Of a stretch of DNA of 64,000 bases, positions 11,311 to 20,795 are shown in pieces (the first letter of the stretch is position 1; every line of letters starts with the position of its first letter). The notes beneath the pieces were generated by a model. That model was not told the DNA's origin, did not search any database, and saw only the letters and a program-made list of their open reading frames with translations. Made by a program: the position numbers and the translations under genes. Source of the stretch: Adiantum capillus-veneris (taxonomy: Eukaryota > Streptophyta > Polypodiopsida > Polypodiales > Pteridaceae); contig CM043967.1 in assembly GCA_014529385.2 (NCBI GenBank), positions 81,850,278 to 81,914,277 on the forward strand, given 5' to 3'.

Positions 11311-12615
11311 CTAGAAAACAAAAGTGGTAAAATTCTTCTTAATAACAGTAATGTTTTCCCAAGTGGTACCTTCTTCAGGTCGGTCTTTCCACTTGATTAA
11401 GGCTTGTTGTCGTACATGATGGCATGTACGCAACTCATGACAATCCATAACACGTTCATGTTCATGCGGTAACGTAGGAGGTTCAATGCAATCGACCAAA
11501 ACCTGTTGGTCAATGACATTGTCGTCCCCATGTCACAGCTTTCGTAACAGGCTTACATGAAATACCAGATGAATGGGAGAGTGTGATGGTAGTAGTAGTT
11601 TGTAGGCACGATCACCAACTCGCTTGACTATTTTGAAAGGCCCACAATACCGGGGAGATAATTTAGGTGTCCGTACAGTTTTCAGACTTTTTGAATGTTC
11701 TGGCACACATAAAAATACCTCCTCCCCTTCTTCGAAGATAGCTTGCCGACGTTTCTCATCAGTGTATTTCTTATACCGATCCTGTGCTTGTCGGACGTTG
11801 TGACGAGCAAGTTTGAGCATATCCATGTGGTCTTGGAGAAAATCTTTAACCTGTTGGAGTTTTTTGGTTGTCAACCCTACCGTAACTGGTGACCTAGTTT
11901 GGAATCCGTACATGAGCATGAAAGGACTGAAGCCTATTGTAACATGCTTAGAACTATTGTAGAAAAACTCTAGAATAGGTAAGTATTCTTCTTGGTCTGT
12001 CTGTTTTTTGCTGATGTATGCTCTTAGCATATCCTCTAGCACCTGGTTAACCCGTTCCGTTTGACCATCTGTTTCTGGATGGTCAGTTGTACTGAGGTTG
12101 AGTTGTGTACCCAATCGTTTAAATAACGCTCTCCAAAAGTGGCTGTTAAACTTTGGGTCACGGTCACTAACAATATTACGTGGAAACCCATACAATTTAT
12201 ATAGATTGTCTATAAATAATCTTGCTAGTTCTGGCGTCTTAACCGTTGATTTGGTCGGAATAAACTTACAGAGTTTAGTCAACCTGTCTACGACCACCCA
12301 TACTCAGTCATGACCTCGTATAGTGGTTGGTAAACCTACTATAAAATCCATGGAGAGTCCTCCTGCTTTCAGGCGCTCTGCTTTGTTAACTTGACTTTTT
12401 TGGCAATGCAAGACATAAGCTTGAACAAAGCCATGTAGACCTGGCCAGTAAAACTGTCGTCTTACGAGAGAATACATTTTTCTAATCCCTGGGTGCCTTG
12501 CACTTGGACTATCATGACATTCATAAAGAATTTGGCGCCAAATGTCTGTGTCCGTCGATACACAAACTCTCCCCTTGTGGAGTAGGTACCCATTGTCGAT
12601 GGTAAAATGCTTCCA
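11311..12615 (-). pseudogene. Integrase with C-terminal chromodomain (broken)
   Basis: One minus-strand frame runs from the RNase H end through a zinc-binding region (CHDSPSARHPG, then FYWPGLHGF) and the integrase core. The core shows VVDRLTKLCKFIP, catalytic Asp in IVSDRDPKF and catalytic Glu in TDGQTERVNQ. It continues to a C-terminal chromodomain (QALIKWKDRPEEGTTWE, 11311-11410), which defines the element as a chromovirus; such domains direct integration to particular chromatin. In-frame TGA codons at 12616-12618, 12303-12305 and 11533-11535 interrupt it. The last separates the chromodomain from the core. Everything remains in a single frame, so the decay is by point mutation. Confidence 0.85.
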
Positions 12616-13178
12616 TCATTGTAGTTCATCACTTGATAAAGGAGAACTAGGTGTGGAGGTTAACTGTGCAATACCCACATTGGAGTGAGAAGGATCCCTC
12701 TTTTGAACATGGCTCCACACTTTGGAATATGTTTCATCTTGCTCATATTTGCCCTTGAGAGATTTCAAAAATCCACTACGAAGTTTCGTGAATAAGAGCG
12801 AATTGATCTCTGGCATTCGACTGAGAGCGTCTACCACTATATTGTATCGGCCTTTGCGATACCTTAACTTGGCGTCATATTCCTGAAGGATCTCGGCCCA
12901 CCTGGCTTTTTGACCCTTTAAATCTGTTTGTTGTGTAAACCATTTGATGCTTTCATGGTCAAACACAATCTCGAACTGAGCTCCATACAGATAGTGACGT
13001 AGATTGCATAGAGTTCACGTTCATAAGCTGAATAATTCTGTTGAGCTGCATCCAGCTTCTTACTTTCAAATGCAATTGGTCGTCCGTCTTGTTAATAGGA
13101 CTGCTCCAATAGCACGGTCGCTGGCATCCGTTTCCAAAACTAATGGTTTCAAAGGATCTACAATAGCCATGTTGCACT
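12616..13178 (-). pseudogene. RNase H fragment directly following a deleted RT
   Basis: On the minus strand, DPLKPLVLETDASDRAIGAVL starts about 13165. After a frame change it continues through ESKKLDAAQQNYSAYEREL, then HESIKWFTQQTDLKGQKARW and RKGRYNIVVDALSRM, the usual RNase H to integrase linker. The catalytic Asp (TDASD) and Glu (YEREL) are visible. No reverse transcriptase motif precedes it: protease-side sequence ending SSSLPPTRSVQ abuts RNase H near 13175. I infer an internal deletion of roughly 1 kb. Confidence 0.8.
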
Positions 13179-13805
13179 GAACGTGTCGGCGGTAAACTTG
13201 ATGAAAAATCATTAGGAAAAACATCTTGAAATTCGTTTAACAATTTTTGTAACTGATTAGCAACGTTTGCTTGTGTAGAATTAGAAATTGGTGGAATAGA
13301 GGAGAGAGAAGCATGCGGCATTGAGGAATGTTTAACAGACTCAAGATTGGAAAGAAAATGAGACACTGAGTAACACAAGGAAACCTGTTCTATTTCATTA
13401 TCAGAAACGAGCTGCATCAGCTTAGTTGTACAAATCAGTGGTGATGATGGTATATCCTTTTCTCCTAACAACAACACATGTGCACCATGGGAATCAAACA
13501 TCAAACTGTTGTGCTCATAGCTACGTTTAAGTGATGGTCCTAGGCTATGCAACCACTCCCTACCAAAAACCACATCAGCCCTTTCCATGTTCATAACTTG
13601 AAAATCCAAACAAGTAGAGTACCCTTGTACTTCCAATGGAACAGCTCGGCATTGAGTATCCCATATTTCACTATCATGTCCATTCATCATTGCTACCTTG
13701 TAGCGGTGGGTACTCGGAGTTTGAGGTAGTTTGAGCTTTTTCACCAATCCATAGTTGATGAAATTGTGCGTAGCACCGTCATCTGCCAAGATGTGCACCT
13801 TGTGC
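13179..13805 (-). pseudogene. gag-pol protease domain and RT N-terminal stub
   Basis: This is a retropepsin-like domain: HILADDGATHNFI with the catalytic Asp as D-D-G-A, then VVFGREWLHSLG, the ILGRxWL-type strand. The stub reads LLNEFQDVFPNDFSSSLPPTR, the linker that normally leads into reverse transcriptase, and then stops being RT. A TAG at about 13806 separates it in frame from gag. The related copy near 46680 has Gln at this position. Confidence 0.75.
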
Positions 13806-15004
13806 CCCTACAGATATCCATGCGTACGTTCTAGTTCATGTGGTCCAAAGGTTTGTTGCCACATGGAAGCTGTGAGACAACATTCATGCACCACCTCAGT
13901 GTGTGTTACTTCCACTATAGAAAACTTGGAGGAAGACTCGAGAGGCAGTAGTTGCACCGTGTGCACTACTTTCTCTGTCCCCTGGGCAGCATATTTCCCC
14001 TTGGGACAATCCTTTTTTCCATGGCCTCTTCCTAAGCATTGAAAACATAGCTTCTCTTTCTTGGACTTATCAAAATCCTCAAGGGAGAGAGGACCCTTGG
14101 ACCCCTTGGGGCTTTTAGATGCATCTGAATTTGCAACTATAAATTGTCGTTTATTGTGCCCGTACTGAGTGCGTGTGTTACTATGTGTACTAGCAGACAC
14201 GTGACTGTTATGTGTTTTCTTATCATCAGGGTCATCATGAATATGTGCTTTCACTATGGCTTCCTCAAGTGTTTTAGGGTCCTAAGATTTGACGTATTTC
14301 TTAAGTTCTGGAGTCAGCCCTCATATGAACCCTCATACTTGTTGAAAGGTATCCAATCCTTCCAACTTGAGGATGACGTCTCTATAGTGAGAGGTATATT
14401 CAAGGAGGGATGGAAATTGGCGCATGGAGCATGTGTCCCAAGCGGTCCAATTCCGATCGGCCTCGTTGGTAGGCAAAAATTCCTTGCTAAATATTGATTC
14501 AAAGGCTTTCCAACTCTGTGGTATGATGTTCTTCTCCTTGAGAGACATCCACCATTTGTAGGCCTTGCCTTCCAGAGTTAAGCTTTTTTGCAGAGCTCTT
14601 ACTGCATCCGGAGTTCGCCGTAAGGCGTGAATTCCATCCCATTTATTACTAAGAAAGATGTTCACTGCATCCTTATTGTCGTCCCGGTCTTCGCCTTTGA
14701 AAACTGGTGGTTTGAAATTCTTTAATAAATCATCTACCTCTTTGGCAGTGGGAGTATGCAGTGCTTCATTAATTGGGCCTTGCCCTTGTGTTCCAACGTG
14801 CTCATGCATGTGGGTGTCAGCCGGACTCTTACTCTGTTGTTGCATCAATTGAATGAATAAAGTGGAAAGTTTAGTAACATTTTCATTTAAAGCCTTAAAA
14901 TTTTCATCCATGACTATCATGCGTGTCTGAAGTGCACGAAATTCCTGAATATCGAGCAATTCGTAAGTATCTTCTCTTGCCGTCATGTTGATATCCGAAT
15001 CCAT
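13806..15004 (-). pseudogene. Chromovirus gag (capsid and zinc knuckle), with stops
   Basis: It starts at ATG 15004 (MDSDINMTAREDTYELLD), with a coiled-coil-like segment around residues 25-55. The capsid region contains VNIFLSNKWDGIHALR and LTLEGKAYKWWMSLKEKN, then LLEYTSHYRDVILKLEGLDTFQQV. TGA codons near 14333 and 14324 and a TAG near 14282 interrupt it. The frame then continues to a CCHC zinc knuckle (CFQCLGRGHGKKDC, about residue 320). The paralogous fragment at 46.3-47.9 kb has Trp, Cys and Gln at the three stop positions, so these are secondary mutations. The protein would package element RNA. Confidence 0.82.
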
Positions 15005-15821
15005 GGCTACACCATGCAGTGTAAGAAGTACTCAGAAAAAATACCTGATGTTGGTAGCATTTGCAAAGTATAGCTAGCTCCACGTCGTAGCAGCGAATCA
15101 TCATAGCACGTAATCGAACTCCACCTCGTATATGGTTGAAGCGTTATCTTTGAGCTAAAGCGTAATTGAAAGTGAACTCTGCACCGTATATGGTTGAAGC
15201 TTTACCGTGTATGGTCGACTCATATGTTGCTTTGAATGACTCTTGAAGTCGTCGCATTGAACAACTCTTGAAGTCGTTGCTAAAAAAAACAGTAGGTGCT
15301 GTAATTTCTGCAGTCCGCCAACCTTGGGAAAGTCGTAGTGAATTTTTCTTGCTCGAATTGCTCGGCTTGCTTCACCGGAGGCTTGCCGGCACACGAAGGC
15401 GCTGCCTTGCCTGTGGGAAGGGCCGCCAAGAGTGTCCAAAGCTTAAAATCAAATGCCAATTGGCCCTTGCATGTGAAAACAAAAGATTTTTTGATGAAAA
15501 AAGACTGCAGGCAGCGTGTAAGAACAATGCTCTTCAAAGATGATGATGGCGGGGCTCACACCGGCTGGTTATGGTCGCGAGGTTCTCGCAACCCCCCTAC
15601 CTCATCATGGCGCTTCTCTCAAGCCCAAGACCTCGTCAAAGCATGCACCATAGCCTTGCGTCCAAAATAGGAAGCTCTGCCCGATTTGGCAAGTAAACCG
15701 GCTAAAAACGGCAAGAGACCCCAAAAAGCAATGGTTCTCACCTAAAAGGCCCTCTTTTTAGAAGCCCAAAGTGACCATGCCTAGAGAGAGAGTGGAAGAG
15801 AGACTGAGGCTATGATACTAG
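15005..15821 (-). other. Chromovirus 5' leader
   Basis: Untranslated region between the 5' LTR and gag, with the degenerate initiator-Met primer site immediately left of 15822. CGTATATGGTTGAAGC is repeated at about 15128 and 15187. No convincing reading frame. Confidence 0.6.
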
Positions 15822-15992
15822 TGTAAGAACTAGGCAATTGGGCCTTCTTGGATCCTCCTCCCAACCTCCCTTTATAGGCGGGCTCCTAGCCCCTTGCCCT
15901 ACACGGATCCCCTGTCCACACTCCCTAGCCCGACCCTTGGCCGTAGTCCATGACCAACCTAGTTCTTAGGGTACAGGACCCGTGTCCTGACA
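15822..15992 (-). repeat. Chromovirus 5' LTR (171 bp)
   Basis: This is the promoter-bearing LTR for the leftward transcript. The minus strand reads CCTATAAAGGGAGG near 15867-15878. It differs from the other copy at only a few positions by eye. Confidence 0.92.
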
Positions 15993-16102
15993 CCTTTAGA
16001 TAACAACGGTCCTCGTGATCATGGCCACTTCTCTCACAAAAGTGGGAGCAGGCTCGCTGAGGGAAATCTTGAGGAGAATGGCCTAACAACTCACTAGTGG
16101 AT

Positions 16103-16666
16103 TGTTAACCCTCGTGGCTCACGGACACCCTATCGCCTACGACGGACACCGTAACCGTATTATTTATTTCAGTAGAGTTAGGCACCGGGCTTGTCGGTCC
16201 AATAGGGAAAGGTAGAGTGATCACCGATGAGAGGTGCACTCTAACACGAACATGCTAGGGTTAGTTGGCTAAGCATGGGCACCCAAGTGTGAATGGGGTG
16301 AGCTCACATAAAAGCCAATTAAACCTAAAATTGAGTCATTCTCTCATTGTGCAATAGAAGCTGCTCTTCCTCCATCTCCACCTTCTCCTTCACCATCTCC
16401 TTGTGTGTGTGCGTGTGAGAGAGAGAGAGAGAGAGTGTGAGAGTGTGTGTGCGATCGAGAGTTGCGGCGGCACGACGGCGGCAAGGCGGTTGAGCGCGGC
16501 GTAGCGGTGTCTCCCTCTTCTTCGCGGCGCGGGAATCCTTCATTCGCAACTATGCAGGAAGGTGAGTGACACACCGTTCTTCCTTGTGAGCTTGTCTGTT
16601 GTATGACTGTGTGCTAGGAGCCTTTGTGGCTCGCACACGGCGCGTAGCAAGTCCCTAGCCTTGACA
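16103..16666 (+). repeat. 5' LTR (564 bp)
   Basis: It begins TGTTAACCCTCG and ends CTAGCCTTGACA. It contains CACATAAAAGCC (TATA-like, about 16303-16314) and a short (AG)n tract. It is matched by 28971-29534 and, inverted, by 29556-30117. Confidence 0.93.
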
Positions 16667-16670
16667 TTTT

Positions 16671-16690
16671 TGGCACCGTTGCCGGGGAGC
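16671..16690 (+). other. Primer-binding site
   Basis: TGGCACCGTTGCCGGGG lies four bases after the 5' LTR. It closely resembles the TGGCGCCGTTGCCGGGG site seen in Athila/Tat-type plant elements. It would pair with a tRNA 3' end to start minus-strand DNA synthesis. Confidence 0.8.
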
Positions 16691-17662
16691 TGCTGCGCGT
16701 GAAGCTCCAATGGCGACCTGTAAATTGTATTGAAGTTATTTTTTATGCAGGAAAGGCTCGGCTTAAGTTTGATTATTGTTGTTTGCATTCAAGTTTTTTG
16801 TGTTCTGTTAAGGTCTATTTTGCTAGTTCTATTAAGTTCAGATTTTAGCTTACACAGTTAGCATTTCTTGCGTTTTTGCATTTTTTGCATTTTTTGTGTT
16901 TTCACTGCACAGTTCTGTCAAGTTTCAATTTCTGCATTTTCTGCATTTTCTGTGTTTTCTGGTTTGTGCACAATTAGGCACATAGTTAGTTAATTAAGCA
17001 GGTTAGTAATTAGGTGAACCACTGATTAGCAGGTCAGTAGGTAGATGGGACAGTAAATAGTTAGGTGAGGTCAACGCGTACCAAATAATATCTCCAAAAA
17101 AAAAAATGAAAAAAAAAATTGTTTTCGAAAAAGAAAGAAAAAATCAAAAAATAAAAACGTGAGCGAGGGGGAGGTTAGATTTTCGAAAATAAAAAACGTG
17201 AGTTATAAAAACGGACGGGTTGGTTTGTATAAAAGATAGATCGGGATCGTTTCCCCAAGCCCAAGCCCAAGCCCAGGCCTCAGTCCTCAGTCTTATGATA
17301 TATACTAGGCTCACTCTTATATATATACCCTACCTCCTCAAGAGGGAATGAGAGCATGTGGGACAAGTCCTCCACTCTCCTCCCTTCTCTTCCCGCTTGC
17401 ACCCTTAGACTTGCTATTTGGAGCCTAGTTCCCCAGCTAGGAAAAGACTGTTCCGGGCTTTTCTGGAGCAAAATAGAACCAAACAGTGGGCTGTAAAGTA
17501 CAGCGCGTCCCTCCTAGCGATACGCTCGTTTCGAGCTATCACACGGCCCATTCCACGACACACTCTAAAAAGTCTAGCAAAAAAACAAACAAAAAACACG
17601 CTAAAAACTAGTCACAAGGCCTCCTAGAGCAGCTTTTTGACACCTTAGGGTATCAAAAGCAC
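16691..17662 (+). other. Element leader before gag
   Basis: Untranslated, low-complexity sequence with repeated TTTTTGCATTTTCTG phrases and A-rich runs near 17097-17155. The part from about 17220 (GGGATCGTTTCC, then CAGTCCTCAGTCTTATGATATA) has a diverged counterpart at 62770-62840 in the second member of this family. Confidence 0.6.
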
Positions 17663-19740
17663 ATGCACTTACGCTCTGGGCGGGTGCTAGAACACGAGCA
17701 TATTGAGGGTGCCTCTGTTCATACGGACACCCATTACCCATCTACGATAGGCTCTAGACCCTCACCGGGGACACAAGGTAGCACCACCCAAGACCCTAAA
17801 ATAGCCGCTAGTGATTCCTCCTCCGACTCAGAAATCATGGAAGCATACCCTACCCAAAACACTGAGAGAGAAGGCCATGCACCTCCCGAAGCTCCACAGC
17901 CTAGTACTAGTATGTTTAGCCGTTTCATGGAAACATTAGGTAGAGCTACTCGCTCGAAACCTGATGCAAATGAAGCACACGAAGGGGGTGGGGAAGTGGA
18001 CTCTCCTTTCACATCGCACGTGGATCCCACACCCCCAAAGAGTGTCCATGTGGATATCCTGCCAACTTCTTACCAAGAAGGCCCTATTGAGCTGCCTCCT
18101 TCAGAAGTTCCCTCTAGAGTACCGTTGGTGACAAGTAAAACCATGGGGAGCAACATTGCTTCTACCTCACAAGAAACCGTTAACACGTCGACTCTAGAAG
18201 GATTGTTTATTAATGATCATTGGACATACGACCTCCACACTGAGGTGTTGACGGATCTACACTCTGGCCACGCCTACCATGTAGGATAGATAGAGATTGT
18301 ACAATCCACCTCTAGTGCCACGAGCATCGAAGATCAACAGAAAATGATCTGTAATGTTATCCATGGCATTATTCAATCAGAAAGGCAAAACCGAGGGGTA
18401 AATATACTCTCAACTGGCCCCATGACATTTCTGGATACGAGCAAGGCTCAACAGCCTACTCTATCACAAATGGAGACTCCTCTAATGAGCCCCATGGACC
18501 CATCTTACGTCATTTCACCTGGGGTCTCTATGCAATCTGAGCCTCCGAGCGACAACTTTAGCTTCCCTAACCTGGCTCAACCCTCTATTAAGGAAAACAC
18601 AGTGCTCACTCCAGGATAATCCTGACAGAGAATGTATCGATGAAATCTACGGTTAGCGCAGTGCCATTACCTAGTGTCGTAGTACCTAATATGGGGCCTC
18701 GACCGTATGTGCCTCTAGCCCCTTATGCACACATGGCCCCCACACCTCCAATTGTACCACTTGTTTATGCTCCTCGAGTGCCGCTCCCTAGCCCTTATCC
18801 GAGTGGACCTATGTCCGGTTATGTTCCATATCCTGCATCATCCACACATATGCCAAGACTGGTACCCGTCCCTCTCCCACATATGATTCCAAGAGTACCT
18901 CCACCGGCCCTGCCTCCTCACATAGGTGACTTGGCAGCGTTTTCTCAAACCATAGGTCGATCTATCGCGGAAAATATGCGGCATGCATCTGATGGAGAGC
19001 CTAGAAGTAAGGCAGTACAAATTGCCAAACTCACGCAAAAATTCAATGGGGACGAAGATGCTAGAAAACAGATTGAAGTGTTTGAACAAGTATGTGATTC
19101 CTTAGGGGAACGCAACGAACTACATAAGTGCAACGCCTTAAGCTTGACATTAAGTGGGAAGGCTGGAGATTGGTATAGAACCCTAAGGGTGGACGAGAAA
19201 ACAATCTACCCTACCCTTCGAAGGTTGTTTCTAAAGGAGTACATACGAGAAGGTGTGCTTTGGGGTGTAGCATCTCAGCTACAGAAGGCCGAACGTAAGG
19301 AAGGAGAGTCAGTAAGGGACTTCATTAGTCGTCTAAAGCACTTAAACTCTCACTGCCCTGTAAATGAGCGCTTCAATAATAACCAAGTGCTTGATCAATT
19401 CATTCGAGGGTTGAGGAATGAAGGAATCTATAATGGACTAGTGATTAGAGGTATCACAACCTGGGAAGATGTCACTGCCAATGCAATCCAATTAGAGGAC
19501 AACTTGATGATAGCAGGCATGAGGGTGTCTACTGACACGAGATCCACTAGCTCACAAGCCATTGAGTATGAACCCATGACTGCAAAGCTCATTGCCAATG
19601 AGCCAAAGGTATTTGAGACATTCTTGACAGACCTCACCAAGGCAATCCAAGAGTCTCTTAAGGATAATCGACCCCCTCAAAATAGTCATGTATCCAAGAA
19701 GGGAGCAACAATGGTGTTCCATTTGCTTAGATCCACATAG
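17663..19740 (+). pseudogene. gag N-terminal and capsid region (broken)
   Basis: The first frame starts ATG at 17663 with MHLRSGRVLEHEH, a start shared with the copy at 63112. It meets TAG at 18287-18289 and continues in the same frame to 18619. It then shifts to a second frame, with ATG at 18640, ending at 19740. The N-terminal third is Ser/Thr/Pro-rich and low in complexity. The middle is Pro-rich (PLPHMIPRVPPPALPPHIGD). The capsid domain at about 19010-19500 is typical of gypsy gag: FNGDEDARKQIEVFEQV, LSGKAGDWYRTLRVDE, LRRLFLKEYIREG, ESVRDFISRLKHLNSHCP, FIRGLRNEGIYNGLV. The frame shifts again near 19690-19735 into the zinc-knuckle region. These could be mutational or partly programmed; the stop suggests mutation. 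Confidence 0.8.
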
Positions 19741-20509
19741 CATTAGTGAGTGCCCTACGTTAAGAGTAAAATTTAATGGAACTTGCAACGCATGTGGTAG
19801 GTATGGTCACCAAGCTAAGGATTGTTTAATGATCAAACGTATGATGGAAAATAGACCACTTGTAGCCTGGACGGATGCACCTCGAGCTCCTGTATTGATG
19901 CCTGCTCCACCTGTTGAGCAACTACCGCAACACATGGTCCCTAGATCTCAAAATGTTGTACAAGCTACACCGCTACCACCTCCTATGCTAGCACCACTGC
20001 CCCCACATCCAAGAGTCTCCCCTATGAACCAAGTGGATTGCGAGCCATCTAATGCTTATGCAGATGGCTGTGAGGAGGAAATAGACACTAGTATTGCCTA
20101 CGGACTTGATACATTGGAAGAGTGTCCTATATACTACATGGAAGATTGTTGGGGGCAAGTCAAGCCGGTTTTTCAAGCTGCTGCTCTCGCATTCAGAGGT
20201 CAAAATATCAACACCCAGGCTAGGAGGCCACCTCTTCAATGCTATGAGTGTGGTGGACCACATTGGGCAACGGAGTGCCCTATTAGGCTGCAAAAGAATG
20301 CTGCACAGATGCAAATGAATCAAGGGAGCACGTTTGCAATGCCAATACTCACATGTAATCGTTGTGGCATAGATCACTTGATTGCCCAATGCCCCTATAA
20401 CCCAAATGCGCCTAAAATCACACCCCTAAACTTGGTCGAAATTTCTAGTGTGACATCGCCAATACCACCCGTCGCACCCGCTTATGCGATTACACGGTCC
20501 ATGCTTTAA
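19688..20509 (+). CDS. gag nucleocapsid region with four zinc knuckles
   Basis: An 820-bp open frame directly continuing gag in another frame. It contains four CCHC-type motifs: CSICLDPHSISEC, CNACGRYGHQAKDC, CYECGGPHWATEC and CNRCGIDHLIAQC. Only the second has the standard C-x2-C-x4-H-x4-C spacing; the other three have three residues between the second Cys and the His. Between them lies a Pro-rich linker (APPVEQLPQHM, PPPMLAPLPPHPR). After the stop at 20507-20509 the same frame stays open to 20845 with a Lys/Arg-rich then acidic segment (KKKKTRRKRSQ, NDLEDDSDS). The product would bind RNA in the particle. Confidence 0.75.
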   Translation: MYPRREQQWCSICLDPHSISECPTLRVKFNGTCNACGRYGHQAKDCLMIKRMMENRPLVAWTDAPRAPVLMPAPPVEQLPQHMVPRSQNVVQATPLPPPMLAPLPPHPRVSPMNQVDCEPSNAYADGCEEEIDTSIAYGLDTLEECPIYYMEDCWGQVKPVFQAAALAFRGQNINTQARRPPLQCYECGGPHWATECPIRLQKNAAQMQMNQGSTFAMPILTCNRCGIDHLIAQCPYNPNAPKITPLNLVEISSVTSPIPPVAPAYAITRSML

Positions 20510-20795
20510 GGGCCAGGCCATATCCTCGAAGAGAGAGATACCGCATCAGTTATCCAAGCAAAGAAAAAGAAGACACGAAGGAAGAGGTCGCAGAATACGG
20601 GAAATTCAAAGCCAAGTTCCAAAACAAACATAGGAACAGGAGATGACCCCGTGTATATGAATGACCTCGAGGATGATTCAGATTCAATCGAGACAATGGA
20701 GACTAGAACCAATACCACAAAGGGAAAGACCGACAAAGAAAACCGTAACATGGAACCAAATGAAAACCGAATAAGAGAAAACCATAAAGAGCCCT

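Larger units (their letters stand above)
11105..15997 (-). mobile_element. Ty3/gypsy chromovirus, RT-deleted
   Basis: A 4.9-kb LTR retrotransposon transcribed leftward. Matching 171-bp LTRs (11110-11280 and 15822-15992) start TGTAAGAACTAGG and end ...CCTAACA or CCTGACA. They are flanked by CCTTT at 11105-11109 and 15993-15997. Next to the 5' LTR (right side) the minus strand reads TAGTATCATAGCC, a mutated form of the initiator-Met tRNA primer site TGGTATCAGAGCC. Next to the 3' LTR is a purine tract, AAGGGGGGAGTAA. Gene order is gag, protease, RNase H, integrase, chromodomain; the reverse transcriptase is missing and gag and pol contain several stops. The element is therefore non-autonomous. 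Confidence 0.92.

Noticed and set aside
16325-16574. Frames in the LTRs (also 29193-29442 and 29648-29876)
   Set aside because: The same overlapping frames recur in all three LTR copies through the AG-rich part. They reflect LTR sequence, not genes.
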